Below are positions 6,724-16,200 of a stretch of DNA of 28,318 nucleotides, in pieces. The translations under genes were made by a program, and so were the position numbers. The notes beneath the pieces were generated by a model. It saw only the letters and a program-made list of their open reading frames with translations, made no database searches and was not told the DNA's origin. This DNA is from Candidatus Azambacteria bacterium. Lineage in GTDB: Bacteria; Patescibacteriota; Minisyncoccia; GWC2-36-17; WO2-46-25. Each line of letters opens with the position of its first letter. Positions within the stretch are counted from its first letter, which is position 1. The stretch covers positions 1-28,318 of the forward strand of contig JANLHQ010000024.1 in the NCBI GenBank assembly GCA_024654415.1. The letters are read 5' to 3'.

Positions 6724-8103
6724 TTACTCCAAAATAAACGAATCGCCAACTTTTGGCACCACCGCATCAAGCGCAAGCCTGTCTTTTATGATCTGCGCAA
6801 ATGTTTCCGATGCACTCTCCTCTCCCTGCACCACAAATATTTTTTTGATCGACATTCGCATCGGCTCAACCCACCGATACAGCCCTTGTTGGTCGGCGTG
6901 TGCGGAATATCCTGATATCTGCCTAATTCGTGCGCGGACCATCACCTCACTTCCATGGATTCTCACTTTCTTTTCTCCATCAAGTAATTTTCTCCCCAAT
7001 GACCCTTTGATCTGATAGCCAATGATAAGAAGCGTGCTTTTGGGGTCGGGCAAATATAGTTTTTCATGGTATACGATCCTCCCCCCATGAGACATGCCGG
7101 AACCCGCAAGGATTATCTTAGGAGCCGGCACACTATTGATGTACCGGGAATCGTCAGATGTCGGCGTAAATTTCAATCCGGGAAAGTTAAATATCTCATC
7201 TCCTGATTTCAATAATCGGAGCGCCTCATCATCATAAAATGCCGAATACCGTTTATATATTTCCGTAATTTTGATCGCAAGCGGAGAATCAATAAATACA
7301 GGCACCCTCGGAATGCGGCCATGCTCCACCAACTCATTAAGCTCGTATAACAACTCCTGTGTTCTCTCGGTGGCAAATGCAGGAATCATGAGCACGCCTC
7401 CTGCGGCAACCGTTTCTTCAATAATATCCTCCAGGGTATCCTTCCGCTCCCCCTCTCCTTCGTGTAATCGATCCCCGTATGCTGATTCAATAACCACATA
7501 ATCCGCGTCAGCCTCTTTATGGGTATCACGTAGCAGTGGCCCGGGTGAGTTACCAAGATCACCGGTAAATACTATTTTCGTTTTTTTATCTCCTACTGTA
7601 ATAAAGATTTCTATCATAGAAGACCCGAGAATATGTCCTGCGTCATAAAATTTACACGCTATATCATCCGAGATATGCACGAACATCCCATATTCAACTG
7701 GCTTCGTGAGTGCAAACACTTTTTCAACGTCTTTCATGACATAGAATGGCTCTTGGCCTTCATGCTTCGCCTCCATTGCTATCACATGCTCCGAATCAAT
7801 AAGAAGTGCTTGCGTAAAATCAAGCGTCGGCATCGTAGCATAAATATTTCCGTGAAATCCATCCTTACACAACTTCGGCAGGCGCCCCGTATGATCGATG
7901 TGTGCGTGCGTGATAAGCACCGCGCTGATCTCTTTCGGATCAAACGGAAATGGATCGCTGTTGAGTATTTCGGAAAAGCGCGATCCTTGAAACATACCAC
8001 AGTCAACGAGTATTTTTGTATGCTCCGTTTCCAGTAAATAACACGCGCCCGTCACTGCTCCCGCGCCTCCACAAAATGTAAGTTTTGGATATTGATTATT
8101 CAT
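6724..8103 (-). CDS. Metallo-beta-lactamase / beta-CASP RNA-processing nuclease
   Basis: A 459-aa protein with the zinc motif HAHIDH at residues 66-71, a further ligand region DAGHILGSSMIE, the Asp ligand in FTGDLGN, a beta-CASP domain, and the C-terminal signatures AGSGMSHGGR and SGYSAHADQQGL. The order is that of the CPSF73/Ysh1-like bacterial beta-CASP family, which cleaves RNA (endonuclease and/or 5'-3' exonuclease). Length fits the family (about 450-470). It probably takes part in mRNA decay or RNA maturation in the cytoplasm. It begins 5 nt after the M16 peptidase stop. It differs from RNase J, which is longer and carries a C-terminal extension. Confidence 0.92.
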   Translation of the reverse strand: MNNQYPKLTFCGGAGAVTGACYLLETEHTKILVDCGMFQGSRFSEILNSDPFPFDPKEISAVLITHAHIDHTGRLPKLCKDGFHGNIYATMPTLDFTQALLIDSEHVIAMEAKHEGQEPFYVMKDVEKVFALTKPVEYGMFVHISDDIACKFYDAGHILGSSMIEIFITVGDKKTKIVFTGDLGNSPGPLLRDTHKEADADYVVIESAYGDRLHEGEGERKDTLEDIIEETVAAGGVLMIPAFATERTQELLYELNELVEHGRIPRVPVFIDSPLAIKITEIYKRYSAFYDDEALRLLKSGDEIFNFPGLKFTPTSDDSRYINSVPAPKIILAGSGMSHGGRIVYHEKLYLPDPKSTLLIIGYQIKGSLGRKLLDGEKKVRIHGSEVMVRARIRQISGYSAHADQQGLYRWVEPMRMSIKKIFVVQGEESASETFAQIIKDRLALDAVVPKVGDSFILE

Positions 8104-8108
8104 ATAAT

Positions 8109-9395
8109 TTATATATGTAGTAATGAATGAAAGCGTTTTTTGTCTTTCTCGCGAAACGGCCCGATAATTGCAAAATTTAACTTCTCGGTTTTAAAAATAT
8201 CTTTTGCCACCTCCCGCACATCAATAGCACTCACCTTTTTAATATTTTTTACGTATTCCTCAGGTGTTTCTATTGATTTTGTCATTAATTCTGACCACCC
8301 CGCGCCGACAGCAACGCTATCTGATGCCTCAAGGCGCAAGCTAAACGCCCCCTCAATATGGCTTTTTGCATCATCAATTTCTTTTTGCGGGATTAATTTT
8401 GTTTTTGCTTTTTTAAATTCTTTCATGATTGCGGTGATGCCAAGATCTATATTGCTCAGATTAATACCCGCGTATGCGCACAATGCGCCCGTGTCCTCAT
8501 GATAACTAGCATCCGCCCCAACATAATATGCAAGCCCGAGATTATCCCGCACAGACACCACGAGCCGCGAGCTCGAATATCCTCCTAAAATTGCGACGAG
8601 CACATCGAGCGCATACCTCCTCTTATCAAGCGCGGAATATGCAACCGTGCCCACTACGAGGTGCGCCTGATCTATTTTTTTATATGCGACATGCGTTCTT
8701 GCGTCTTTCTGCAAAGAAATAGCCGGCTCGCATACTGATGCTTTTCCTTTTCGCACTCCTTTGAAATGTTTTTTTACTTTTTCGATTGCACGCCGTTCGT
8801 TGATATTCCCTGCAATAACGATCACCGTGTTTTTTGCAACATATGCCCGTGTAAGGTATGAAAAAAGATCTTTTTGTTTTAATGCTAGAACTGTTTTTAT
8901 CGGCCCGGCAATAGACCGCCCAAGCGAATTATTCGGATGCAATAGATGATAAAAATTATCCCATACTTGTCGCTGGGGTGTATCCGTATACATATGAATC
9001 TCCTCTACCACCACCCGCCTCTCCTTCTCAAGCGCTTCTTTCCGAAATAGCGGATTACAATACATGTCCGAAAGAATATCCAAACTTAGCTCGAGATGCT
9101 TTGCATCCGCCTTTATATAATACATGGTGTAATCCTGTGAAGTGCCTGCGTTACTCTGCGCACCGATTCTATCAAGCTCTCTTTTGAGTGTGGTTTTGTC
9201 CGGCCGTTTTTTTGTGCCTTGAAAAAGCATGTGTTCAAGGACGTGTGAAATACCGCTTTCTTTCTGGTGCTCGTGGCGCGACCCTGTTTTTACAAATACG
9301 ATCGATGAAACAGTCGAGGTGTTCTTCATTGGCACAGTAATCACCTGTATGCCGTTTGCCAATGTTGTTTTATGATACGTGAGTTTATTTTTCAT
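8109..9395 (-). CDS. M16 family zinc metallopeptidase (processing-peptidase-like)
   Basis: A 428-aa protein with the inverted zinc motif HVLEH at residues 51-55, the third ligand in ERRVVVEEI (about E131/E132) and the typical N-terminal LANGIQVITVPMKNTSTVSSIVFVKTGSRHE. The second half has the conserved VRDNLGLAYYVGA segment of the non-catalytic domain. M16 enzymes form a clamshell and degrade or trim peptides. The start at 9395 gives the classical N-terminus and overlaps glyS by 11 nt; an upstream in-frame start at 9668 would add a low-complexity stretch that is merely the antisense frame of glyS. No signal peptide is seen, so it is probably cytoplasmic. Confidence 0.93.
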   Translation of the reverse strand: MKNKLTYHKTTLANGIQVITVPMKNTSTVSSIVFVKTGSRHEHQKESGISHVLEHMLFQGTKKRPDKTTLKRELDRIGAQSNAGTSQDYTMYYIKADAKHLELSLDILSDMYCNPLFRKEALEKERRVVVEEIHMYTDTPQRQVWDNFYHLLHPNNSLGRSIAGPIKTVLALKQKDLFSYLTRAYVAKNTVIVIAGNINERRAIEKVKKHFKGVRKGKASVCEPAISLQKDARTHVAYKKIDQAHLVVGTVAYSALDKRRYALDVLVAILGGYSSSRLVVSVRDNLGLAYYVGADASYHEDTGALCAYAGINLSNIDLGITAIMKEFKKAKTKLIPQKEIDDAKSHIEGAFSLRLEASDSVAVGAGWSELMTKSIETPEEYVKNIKKVSAIDVREVAKDIFKTEKLNFAIIGPFREKDKKRFHSLLHI

Positions 9396-10782
9396 AGCGT
9401 TCTTGTAAATACGCGGCACAGTTGGTAATGGCAACACGATCCTGCACGAGCGTGTCGCGGTCGCGCACGGTAATAGTGCCGTCTTCAAGCGTTTGAAAAT
9501 CAATAGTAAGGCACCATGGTGTGCCGATCTCATCTTGCCTCCGGTACCGCTTGCCGATGTTACCGTTGTCATCGAATTCGCACATAAATATTCCTTTGAG
9601 TGCGTCGTAGACCTCCCGCGCTTTTTGCACGAGCTCTGGCTTGTTTCGTAATAATGGAAACACCGCAACCTTCACAGGAGCAAGGCGCTTATCAATCTTC
9701 AGCACAGTTCGCATTTCTCCATTTACCTCTTCTTGAGTGTATGCCTGATCAATAAACATCAAAAATAATCGTCCGAGGCCGACAGACGTTTCCATGATAT
9801 GCGGGGTGAATTTTTGCTTTGTGGCCTCATCCATATATATGAGGTCAACACCTGAATGTTTTGCGTGTTGTGATAAATCCCAATCACCACGTGCGTGAAT
9901 TCCCTCCACCTCTTTAAACCCACCAAGCGACGAAAATGAAAACTCGATGTCGTATGCTTCCGACGCATAGTGCGCAAGCTTTTCGTGCTGGTACCACCGT
10001 ATCTTTTCTGCGGGAATCCCGTATGCCAGATACCAGTTCCATCGTTCCTGTTTCCACATCTCGTAGCTTTTTTTCATGTCATCGGGATGCAAAAAATACT
10101 GCATTTCCATTTGCTCAAATTCTCTCGTGCGAAATACGAATTGCCGCGCAACAATCTCATTCCGAAATGCCTTCCCTACCTGCGCAATACCAAACGGTAG
10201 CTTCGGGTGAAGGGAATCAATCACATTTTTGTATTCGAGGTAAATACCCCCACATGTTTCAGGGCGTAAATACACCACATTTTCTTCGCTCATCTCCTCA
10301 GTAGGAGAACCAATATTTGATTTCACCATAAGCGAAAAAACCCGGGCGGGCGTCAAATCTGAAGATCCGCAATTCGCGCATTTCAATGCTTTTTTTTCTT
10401 TGAGCTTGTCGAGCTCGATATTGATATATTCGATTGTCGCTTTGTCGGCGCTGACGCCGAACGCCTCAAGTACATGGTCCGCGCGCATTCTGTTCTTGCA
10501 TTTTCTGCAATCGACTTGCGGATCGTTAAATCCGCCCACATGGCCAGATGCTACCCATGTTTTAGGATGCATAAAAATAGCACTATCAAGCCCGTATACA
10601 TCATCGCGCAACTGCACCATGTGCCGCCACCATGCGGCCTGAATGTTATTTTTTAATAACACACCATAATGTCCATAGTCATACACGCCGGCAAACCCAC
10701 CATAGATCTCAGATGATGGATACACAAACCCACGGCGTTTGCACAACGAAACAATGTCTTCTAATTTTACTTGACCTTCCAT
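9385..10782 (-). CDS. glyS: Glycyl-tRNA synthetase, single-chain alpha2 type
   Basis: A 465-aa class II synthetase of the eukaryote/archaea-like dimeric GlyRS family, rather than the alpha2beta2 GlyQ/GlyS type. It opens with LEDIVSLCKRRGFVYPSSEIYGG, has a zinc ribbon with C92/C95 and C135/C138, motif 2 FRNEIVARQFVFRTREFEQMEMQYF, and motif 3 near ETSVGLGRLF. The C-terminal anticodon-binding domain begins around APVKVAVFPLLRNK. It charges tRNA-Gly. It lies 16 nt downstream of the DUF11-like gene and overlaps the M16 peptidase start, so it belongs to the ileS operon. Confidence 0.96.
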   Translation of the reverse strand: MEGQVKLEDIVSLCKRRGFVYPSSEIYGGFAGVYDYGHYGVLLKNNIQAAWWRHMVQLRDDVYGLDSAIFMHPKTWVASGHVGGFNDPQVDCRKCKNRMRADHVLEAFGVSADKATIEYINIELDKLKEKKALKCANCGSSDLTPARVFSLMVKSNIGSPTEEMSEENVVYLRPETCGGIYLEYKNVIDSLHPKLPFGIAQVGKAFRNEIVARQFVFRTREFEQMEMQYFLHPDDMKKSYEMWKQERWNWYLAYGIPAEKIRWYQHEKLAHYASEAYDIEFSFSSLGGFKEVEGIHARGDWDLSQHAKHSGVDLIYMDEATKQKFTPHIMETSVGLGRLFLMFIDQAYTQEEVNGEMRTVLKIDKRLAPVKVAVFPLLRNKPELVQKAREVYDALKGIFMCEFDDNGNIGKRYRRQDEIGTPWCLTIDFQTLEDGTITVRDRDTLVQDRVAITNCAAYLQERYEK

Positions 10783-10798
10783 TATGTGTAATTACTTC

Positions 10799-12688
10799 TT
10801 ACTGAAATAGGATTCCAACAACCCTCCCCTGATCGCCCTTGAGAGAGCCCAATAAACTCGTGGTAACCGCAGACACTTGTCGTTCCATTTCTGTTCCCGT
10901 AAATGTGTCCACCGCCTTTAATGTCGCGCCCGATATCAAGTTAATCACTTGCCCAATATGCACTTCTGCGGGCGTGAACGCGAGCTGAAAATCAACCTTT
11001 GCAAGAGAGATGAGCGTACCAGTTCCCGCAAACACCTTGCCCGGCTTCCACCGAATAATCCCATTATTTGGATCAAATGATATGTTTGCATCTTGTGGAT
11101 ATATCTTCCCTGTCCATTCAACGTTCGAGGGAATTACTGCTGTCACTTCGATTCCATCAACATCGTTGATAGTGCTGGATAGCTGCCATGATATCCCAAA
11201 CGTCGTTCGTTGGCCAACAGTAGGAGGAAGAGGGCCGGAGTTTAAAAGAAGTCCATCCTGAAAATATGCTTTTTCATTAAATGAGAATTGCGTATTTATC
11301 TTTACACTAACTGTGTCTTCGCTTTCAAGTGGTAGGCCTCTTAGGCTTTCGGGTTGTGCCACTGCGGTGATGCGTGTGCGCGCAACCACGGTCAGATTTT
11401 TATCTGAAAAGCTCTTTGGTAAAAATCCCGGCTTCACTGGGACGGAAAACGACACAACGCCCTCCTCCTTTGGATCAAGTACCGCGAGCTCCGGCACGCT
11501 CACTGGGTTCCACACAATTGCATTTGCCCTCCCATCAAATACCCCCCATTGCACGGCTAGTTTTTGAATATCAATATTTGTATTATCAACACTCGCCAAA
11601 ATTGTCACATTTGGAATCTGTACATTTGTAGTGTTTTTGTAATGTACTTTAAATTGAATAGGGGCCCCAGGGTTTACCGTGTAATCCCGCGAATCATTCG
11701 CGGTTAAAAACACAAAGAGTGCGGATGATGCGATCGTAATAGTGCTGTCGGCACGCGCATACTGCACAAAAATACCATCATCCCCTATCACACCAAGCTC
11801 TAAATATATCGACTTCACCTCTCCTTGCGCGCCAGAAAAACTCCCTTTTATTTTTATTCTTCCACTCTCCCTCCCATCGATAGCACCAAGCGTCCATACG
11901 GTATTTCCAGAAGTCGGGGCTGGATCGGCTGACACGAATGTAAATTCTCCCGGATACACCACGCGAAGCTCCATATTAGAAAAAGGCGCATCAGACTGGT
12001 TTTGATATTCCACTGCAATCTCGATTTCCTTACCGGAAACCGCCTGCTCGGGCGCTTGCATAATGAGCGCGATCGGCGTTGTTACAATCGTTGTTACCAA
12101 TGTTTTTTTATCCTCGATCTCTGCTGCAACATTTTCCGGCGTATAGCGAAACACCACTGTAATCATTTTTTGTTCGTCCGTTACTCCGTATATCCTCCCT
12201 TTGAATGTCACACTCTTCTCTTGGCCTGGCACGATCATACCAATATCTTCTTGTACTTCCTGCGATGTGCTGCCATCTTCATCAGACACCACCGCTCCTT
12301 CCGGCCACGTAAATACTATCTTTGCTCCTCGAAGCGGGATGTTTGTATTATTTCGATATGTAACCGTATATGAAATCTCATCTCCCGATGACACGCGCGC
12401 AGGCCCTTCAATGCCTCCACGTACAGAAGCACTGTCAAACGGCTGCTCCCGTGTAAAAAGATAATATCCCGCACCTATACTAAGGGCAACGAATACCAGC
12501 ACCGCAATTGACTTCAGGCGTATTTTTCTTGCGCCTATCGTAAGAGATGCTGGCTCATTCTTTTCCCATCCTCCCCTCATCCGGGTGGCATCCTCTTCTT
12601 TATACGTTTCGTATTCTTTTCGTTTCACCGCCTCGTCTTCTTTGCGCGTATAAAGTTTTTTTTCAAATTCTTCTAGTCGACTATCCAT
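10799..12688 (-). CDS. Membrane-anchored protein with DUF11-like Ig repeats
   Basis: A 629-aa protein with a charged cytoplasmic N-terminus (about residues 1-55, rich in Glu/Lys/Arg), one membrane helix (about 60-77, SIAVLVFVALSIGAGYYLF) and a long extracytoplasmic beta-rich region. Within it at least four repeats share a pattern like SGDEISYTVTYRNNTNIPL (near residues 95-130, 215-250, 340-365 and 495-530), resembling DUF11/CARDB adhesin-like domains. The topology suggests a cell-surface protein exposed outside the membrane, possibly for attachment or envelope structure; the function is unknown. It follows recO by 3 nt, an odd partner for a repair gene. No sortase motif or C-terminal anchor is visible. 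Confidence 0.82.
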   Translation of the reverse strand: MDSRLEEFEKKLYTRKEDEAVKRKEYETYKEEDATRMRGGWEKNEPASLTIGARKIRLKSIAVLVFVALSIGAGYYLFTREQPFDSASVRGGIEGPARVSSGDEISYTVTYRNNTNIPLRGAKIVFTWPEGAVVSDEDGSTSQEVQEDIGMIVPGQEKSVTFKGRIYGVTDEQKMITVVFRYTPENVAAEIEDKKTLVTTIVTTPIALIMQAPEQAVSGKEIEIAVEYQNQSDAPFSNMELRVVYPGEFTFVSADPAPTSGNTVWTLGAIDGRESGRIKIKGSFSGAQGEVKSIYLELGVIGDDGIFVQYARADSTITIASSALFVFLTANDSRDYTVNPGAPIQFKVHYKNTTNVQIPNVTILASVDNTNIDIQKLAVQWGVFDGRANAIVWNPVSVPELAVLDPKEEGVVSFSVPVKPGFLPKSFSDKNLTVVARTRITAVAQPESLRGLPLESEDTVSVKINTQFSFNEKAYFQDGLLLNSGPLPPTVGQRTTFGISWQLSSTINDVDGIEVTAVIPSNVEWTGKIYPQDANISFDPNNGIIRWKPGKVFAGTGTLISLAKVDFQLAFTPAEVHIGQVINLISGATLKAVDTFTGTEMERQVSAVTTSLLGSLKGDQGRVVGILFQ

Positions 12689-12691
12689 AAT

Positions 12692-13273
12692 TTATATTTT
12701 CACTGTTCCATAAATATCTCTAAAATGCTGGTCAAATATTTCCTCCATAACATCTAGCTCTTCCTCAGAAAGCTTAATCTCTTGACCCCCAAATGCATGC
12801 ATAATTGTCTTGTCTTCCGGCTCATACCCTAAAAGGCTCAAAAATTTAAATTCAAAATATCGGAGAAAAAACTTTATTTCGAGGAGCGTCATCTCTCGCC
12901 GATTCAGATAATCAAGCGCGCCAACGACAAGATTAAAAATTGCCTCGTCTTTTGCCTCTGTAATCGTATACGTATCAAGGAGTTTTATAATACGGCGCGC
13001 AGCCCTCAGCTTCATAAGGTCTTTTTTGATTGCCGCAAAATGCTCACGATTACATGCAGAGGTAAGCACCTTCGTATATTTACCTAATACGAAACTAATA
13101 TCAGAAAGACATAATAGCCCAAGATGTCCGGCAAGCTTTGCTTCTTTTTTTCGGATTCCGCGACACATAAACTCGATCTTTCCATATCTCTTTGTGAACA
13201 ACGTGAGCACTTGGTCGTGCTCACCTTTATTTTTCCTTTTCATCACAAGAGCAATTGTAGCTCGTTGGCTCAT
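12692..13273 (-). CDS. recO: DNA repair protein RecO, short form
   Basis: A 193-aa RecO, which with RecR loads RecA onto SSB-coated single-stranded DNA. The N-terminal OB fold is clear (ATIALVMKRKNKGEHDQVLTLFTKRYGKIEFMCRG, the usual basic, Gly-containing pattern), followed by the helical domain (FFLRYFEFKFLSLLGYEP). It is shorter than typical RecO (about 240 aa) and lacks the CxxC-type zinc-finger cysteines found in many homologues. The ATG at 13273 overlaps the ileS stop in an ATGA arrangement, indicating translational coupling. Confidence 0.88.
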   Translation of the reverse strand: MSQRATIALVMKRKNKGEHDQVLTLFTKRYGKIEFMCRGIRKKEAKLAGHLGLLCLSDISFVLGKYTKVLTSACNREHFAAIKKDLMKLRAARRIIKLLDTYTITEAKDEAIFNLVVGALDYLNRREMTLLEIKFFLRYFEFKFLSLLGYEPEDKTIMHAFGGQEIKLSEEELDVMEEIFDQHFRDIYGTVKI

Positions 13274-16200
13274 ATTTTTTTAATTTCAAACCACAACTGA
13301 TATTCATCTCCTTTAATTTCGCGCGGATCATTCATATCATCGCGCGCGATATACTCTATTTTTTTTGCAATAATCCTTTGCAATAACCGCTCGCTCCCTT
13401 CTTCAATTATTCTCTTTGTCTCTCCCTCAACAACACACCGGAGCATAATAGCATCTTCCTTCATAAGTCCGGCTTCTTTGCGCGCTTGTTGAATATGTCG
13501 TGTGATTTCTCTCATCATTCCTTCTTCTTTCAGCGCAGGAGTGATCATAGTATCAAGCCATACCCCTTCGGCGAGCGTATCGTCTATCACTACTTCTTTT
13601 ATATTTACCTCCTCTTCAAGAAGCCGTAAAAGGTCTTTTGTAATGACTCCGAATGTGGCCTTGCTTAGTTTTAATATGCCGAGCGGTTGGCGCACCTTTA
13701 TACGTGCCTCTGCTCTTGCTTTGAGCGCCGCGCTCACTGCTTCTCGCACCTGCATCATATCATATTCGAGCTTCTTATCAATGCGTTTTTTGTCCCACGC
13801 TGGATATCGTTCAAGATGAATACTTGTTTTTTTATTCATATTGAGCCACAACCGCTCGGTGGTAAACGGAATAAATGGTGCTGCAAGAATCAACGTGCGC
13901 TCAAACACCATGCGGAGCACTATGCTTGCGGATTTATGGTCGCGCGCATCTTCAGCAAGTTGAAATCGTTCCCGTGAACGACGAATATACCAATTAGAAA
14001 TATCTTCAAGAAGTGCCGCGAGGTGTCTCCCCGCGCCTTGCGCATCATATGCATCCATCGCATCCGTCACCGCGGCCACGGTATGATTTAATTTTGAAAT
14101 AATCCATCGATCAAGTAGATTTTTCGTTGGCGGCATCTTTGCCGGCATGCGCCCCATATATGCATATGATGTAAGAAAATTTCCAATATTGATAAGTGTC
14201 ATAACTGATTTGCGTTGCGCATCAAGTACGTCTTTTTCATCAAGCCGTTTTGGCTCCCCAACCGGATTCACCACAAAAAAATACCATCGCAACGCATCAA
14301 TACCATACTGGTCCGCGATCATAAGCGGGTCCGTATAATTCCTTTTTGATTTCGACATTTTTTTGCCATGCTTATCCAGGATATGTCCTTGTGAAATTAC
14401 GTTTCGATACGGAACATCTCCACCGAGTGCAGTCGCAATTGCAAGAAGCGTATAAAACCACCCTCGTGTTTGATCCACTCCCTCGCAAATAAAGTCCGCG
14501 GGATATGAAATTTGCTTCATATGCTGTGCGATAGTTTTTCGCGTACCCTTTTTTTCTTCCTGTTCAAATGGAAAATGTGCCTGTGCAAGTGGCATAGCGC
14601 CCGAGTCAAACCATACATCGCACACCTCAGGCACGCGCCGCATTATTCCTCCTTCACATGATCGGCAAGAAAACGTGATTTCATCAATATATGGCTTATG
14701 CAGATCCAAAAACCCGCTCTCATCTAGCGGTAGGCGCATACGTGGCAAAGTGCGAATCTCCCCCGTAGCAATATATTCCTCTCCTTTTTTCTTTTTTGCC
14801 GCTATGGTTTGCGCCTGATCGTACCCATATAATGCTGTTTCCAACATCCATAACGAATATTCATGGCTCACAATAAAAATAACTTTTCCTTCATAGCGCC
14901 TCTCAGTCTCTCGTATAAATGTGGCGATGCGTGTGCGTAAATCAGTTAGATTTTCCCTTGCCTCAGGAGGGCGCTTGGTAAACAGTTCTTCGTGCGAAGA
15001 AAAGTGAGCATGATATTGCTTTGTCGGCTTTCCATCAAACACACCAATGTCCATCTCCTGAATTGCCGCGTCAGTTACTATATGATCCAGAGTAAGACCA
15101 AAATACTCGGCCACACTACGCGCTGTTTCTTGTGTGCGTAAAAACGGTGAGGCTATAATAATATCCGGAACAACTCCTTTATGTTTTTTTGCAAATCGCA
15201 CAAGCGCGTCCTTACTTTCTTGGATGCCTTTTTTTGTAATATGGTTTTCTGCTCTTCCCGAGGTTTCTGTTATGTGTTTAGCATTAAACACCGCCTGCCC
15301 ATGCCGCATCATAAAATACGTGTTGCGCAACTGCGACCGAGCGCCGAGATCAGCAATACTTCCTACGACATCTATGTGCTCACAGCCATCGCATCGCCAT
15401 ATCGGCAGTGGTGTTCCCCAATAGCGCTCTCGCGAAAATGCCCAATCCTTTGCCTGTGAAAGCCACTCGCCAAACCGCCCTTCTTTTATATGGCTGGGCA
15501 CCCAATTAACCTTCTTATTATTTTCAATTAATTTTTCCCTCAATTGGGACATCGTAATAAACCATGATTTTCGCGCATAATAAATAATTGGCGTGTCACA
15601 CCGCCAACAAAACGGATATTCGTGTTCATACACCTCTTCTTTGAAAAAAAGTCCGCGCTCAGTAAGATCACCTACAATTGCCTTGTCTGTGTTTTTTACA
15701 AACACTCCCTGCCATGGAATCGGCGCGGCAAATTCTCCACTTGCCTGCACCGGATGCAACACAGGAAGATCATGTTTTTTTGCCGCTTCCATATCATCCA
15801 CTCCATACGCAGGAGCGAGATGTACAATACCTGATCCATCAGAAGCAGACACGAAATCACCCCCCACAACATAAAAGGCGTCCTTATCGGGAGTAAGAAA
15901 TGTAAAAAGCTGTTCGTACCGCATGCCGAGAAGTTCTTTGCCCTTCATTGTGCTTATACCTTCCCACCCCTCCCCGAGTTTATGCATGCAGTTTTTCGCC
16001 ACGATAACTATCTCATTTTCTTTTTTTGCTTTTACATATTCAATATCGGGATTCACCGCAAGCGCAACATTTGCAGGGAGGGTCCATGGCGTTGTCGTCC
16101 ATACGAGAAAATATTCCCGTATGGTAGGATCCTCGTGCTCATCAAACACTACTTTATGCTTTGCCTTTTCATGCATGCGCTCCTCAGGCGCATGGCGCAC

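Noticed and set aside
9396..9668. N-terminal extension of the M16 peptidase
   Set aside because: The added 91 residues lie entirely inside glyS in another frame, are low-complexity, and the family's normal N-terminus begins at 9395.
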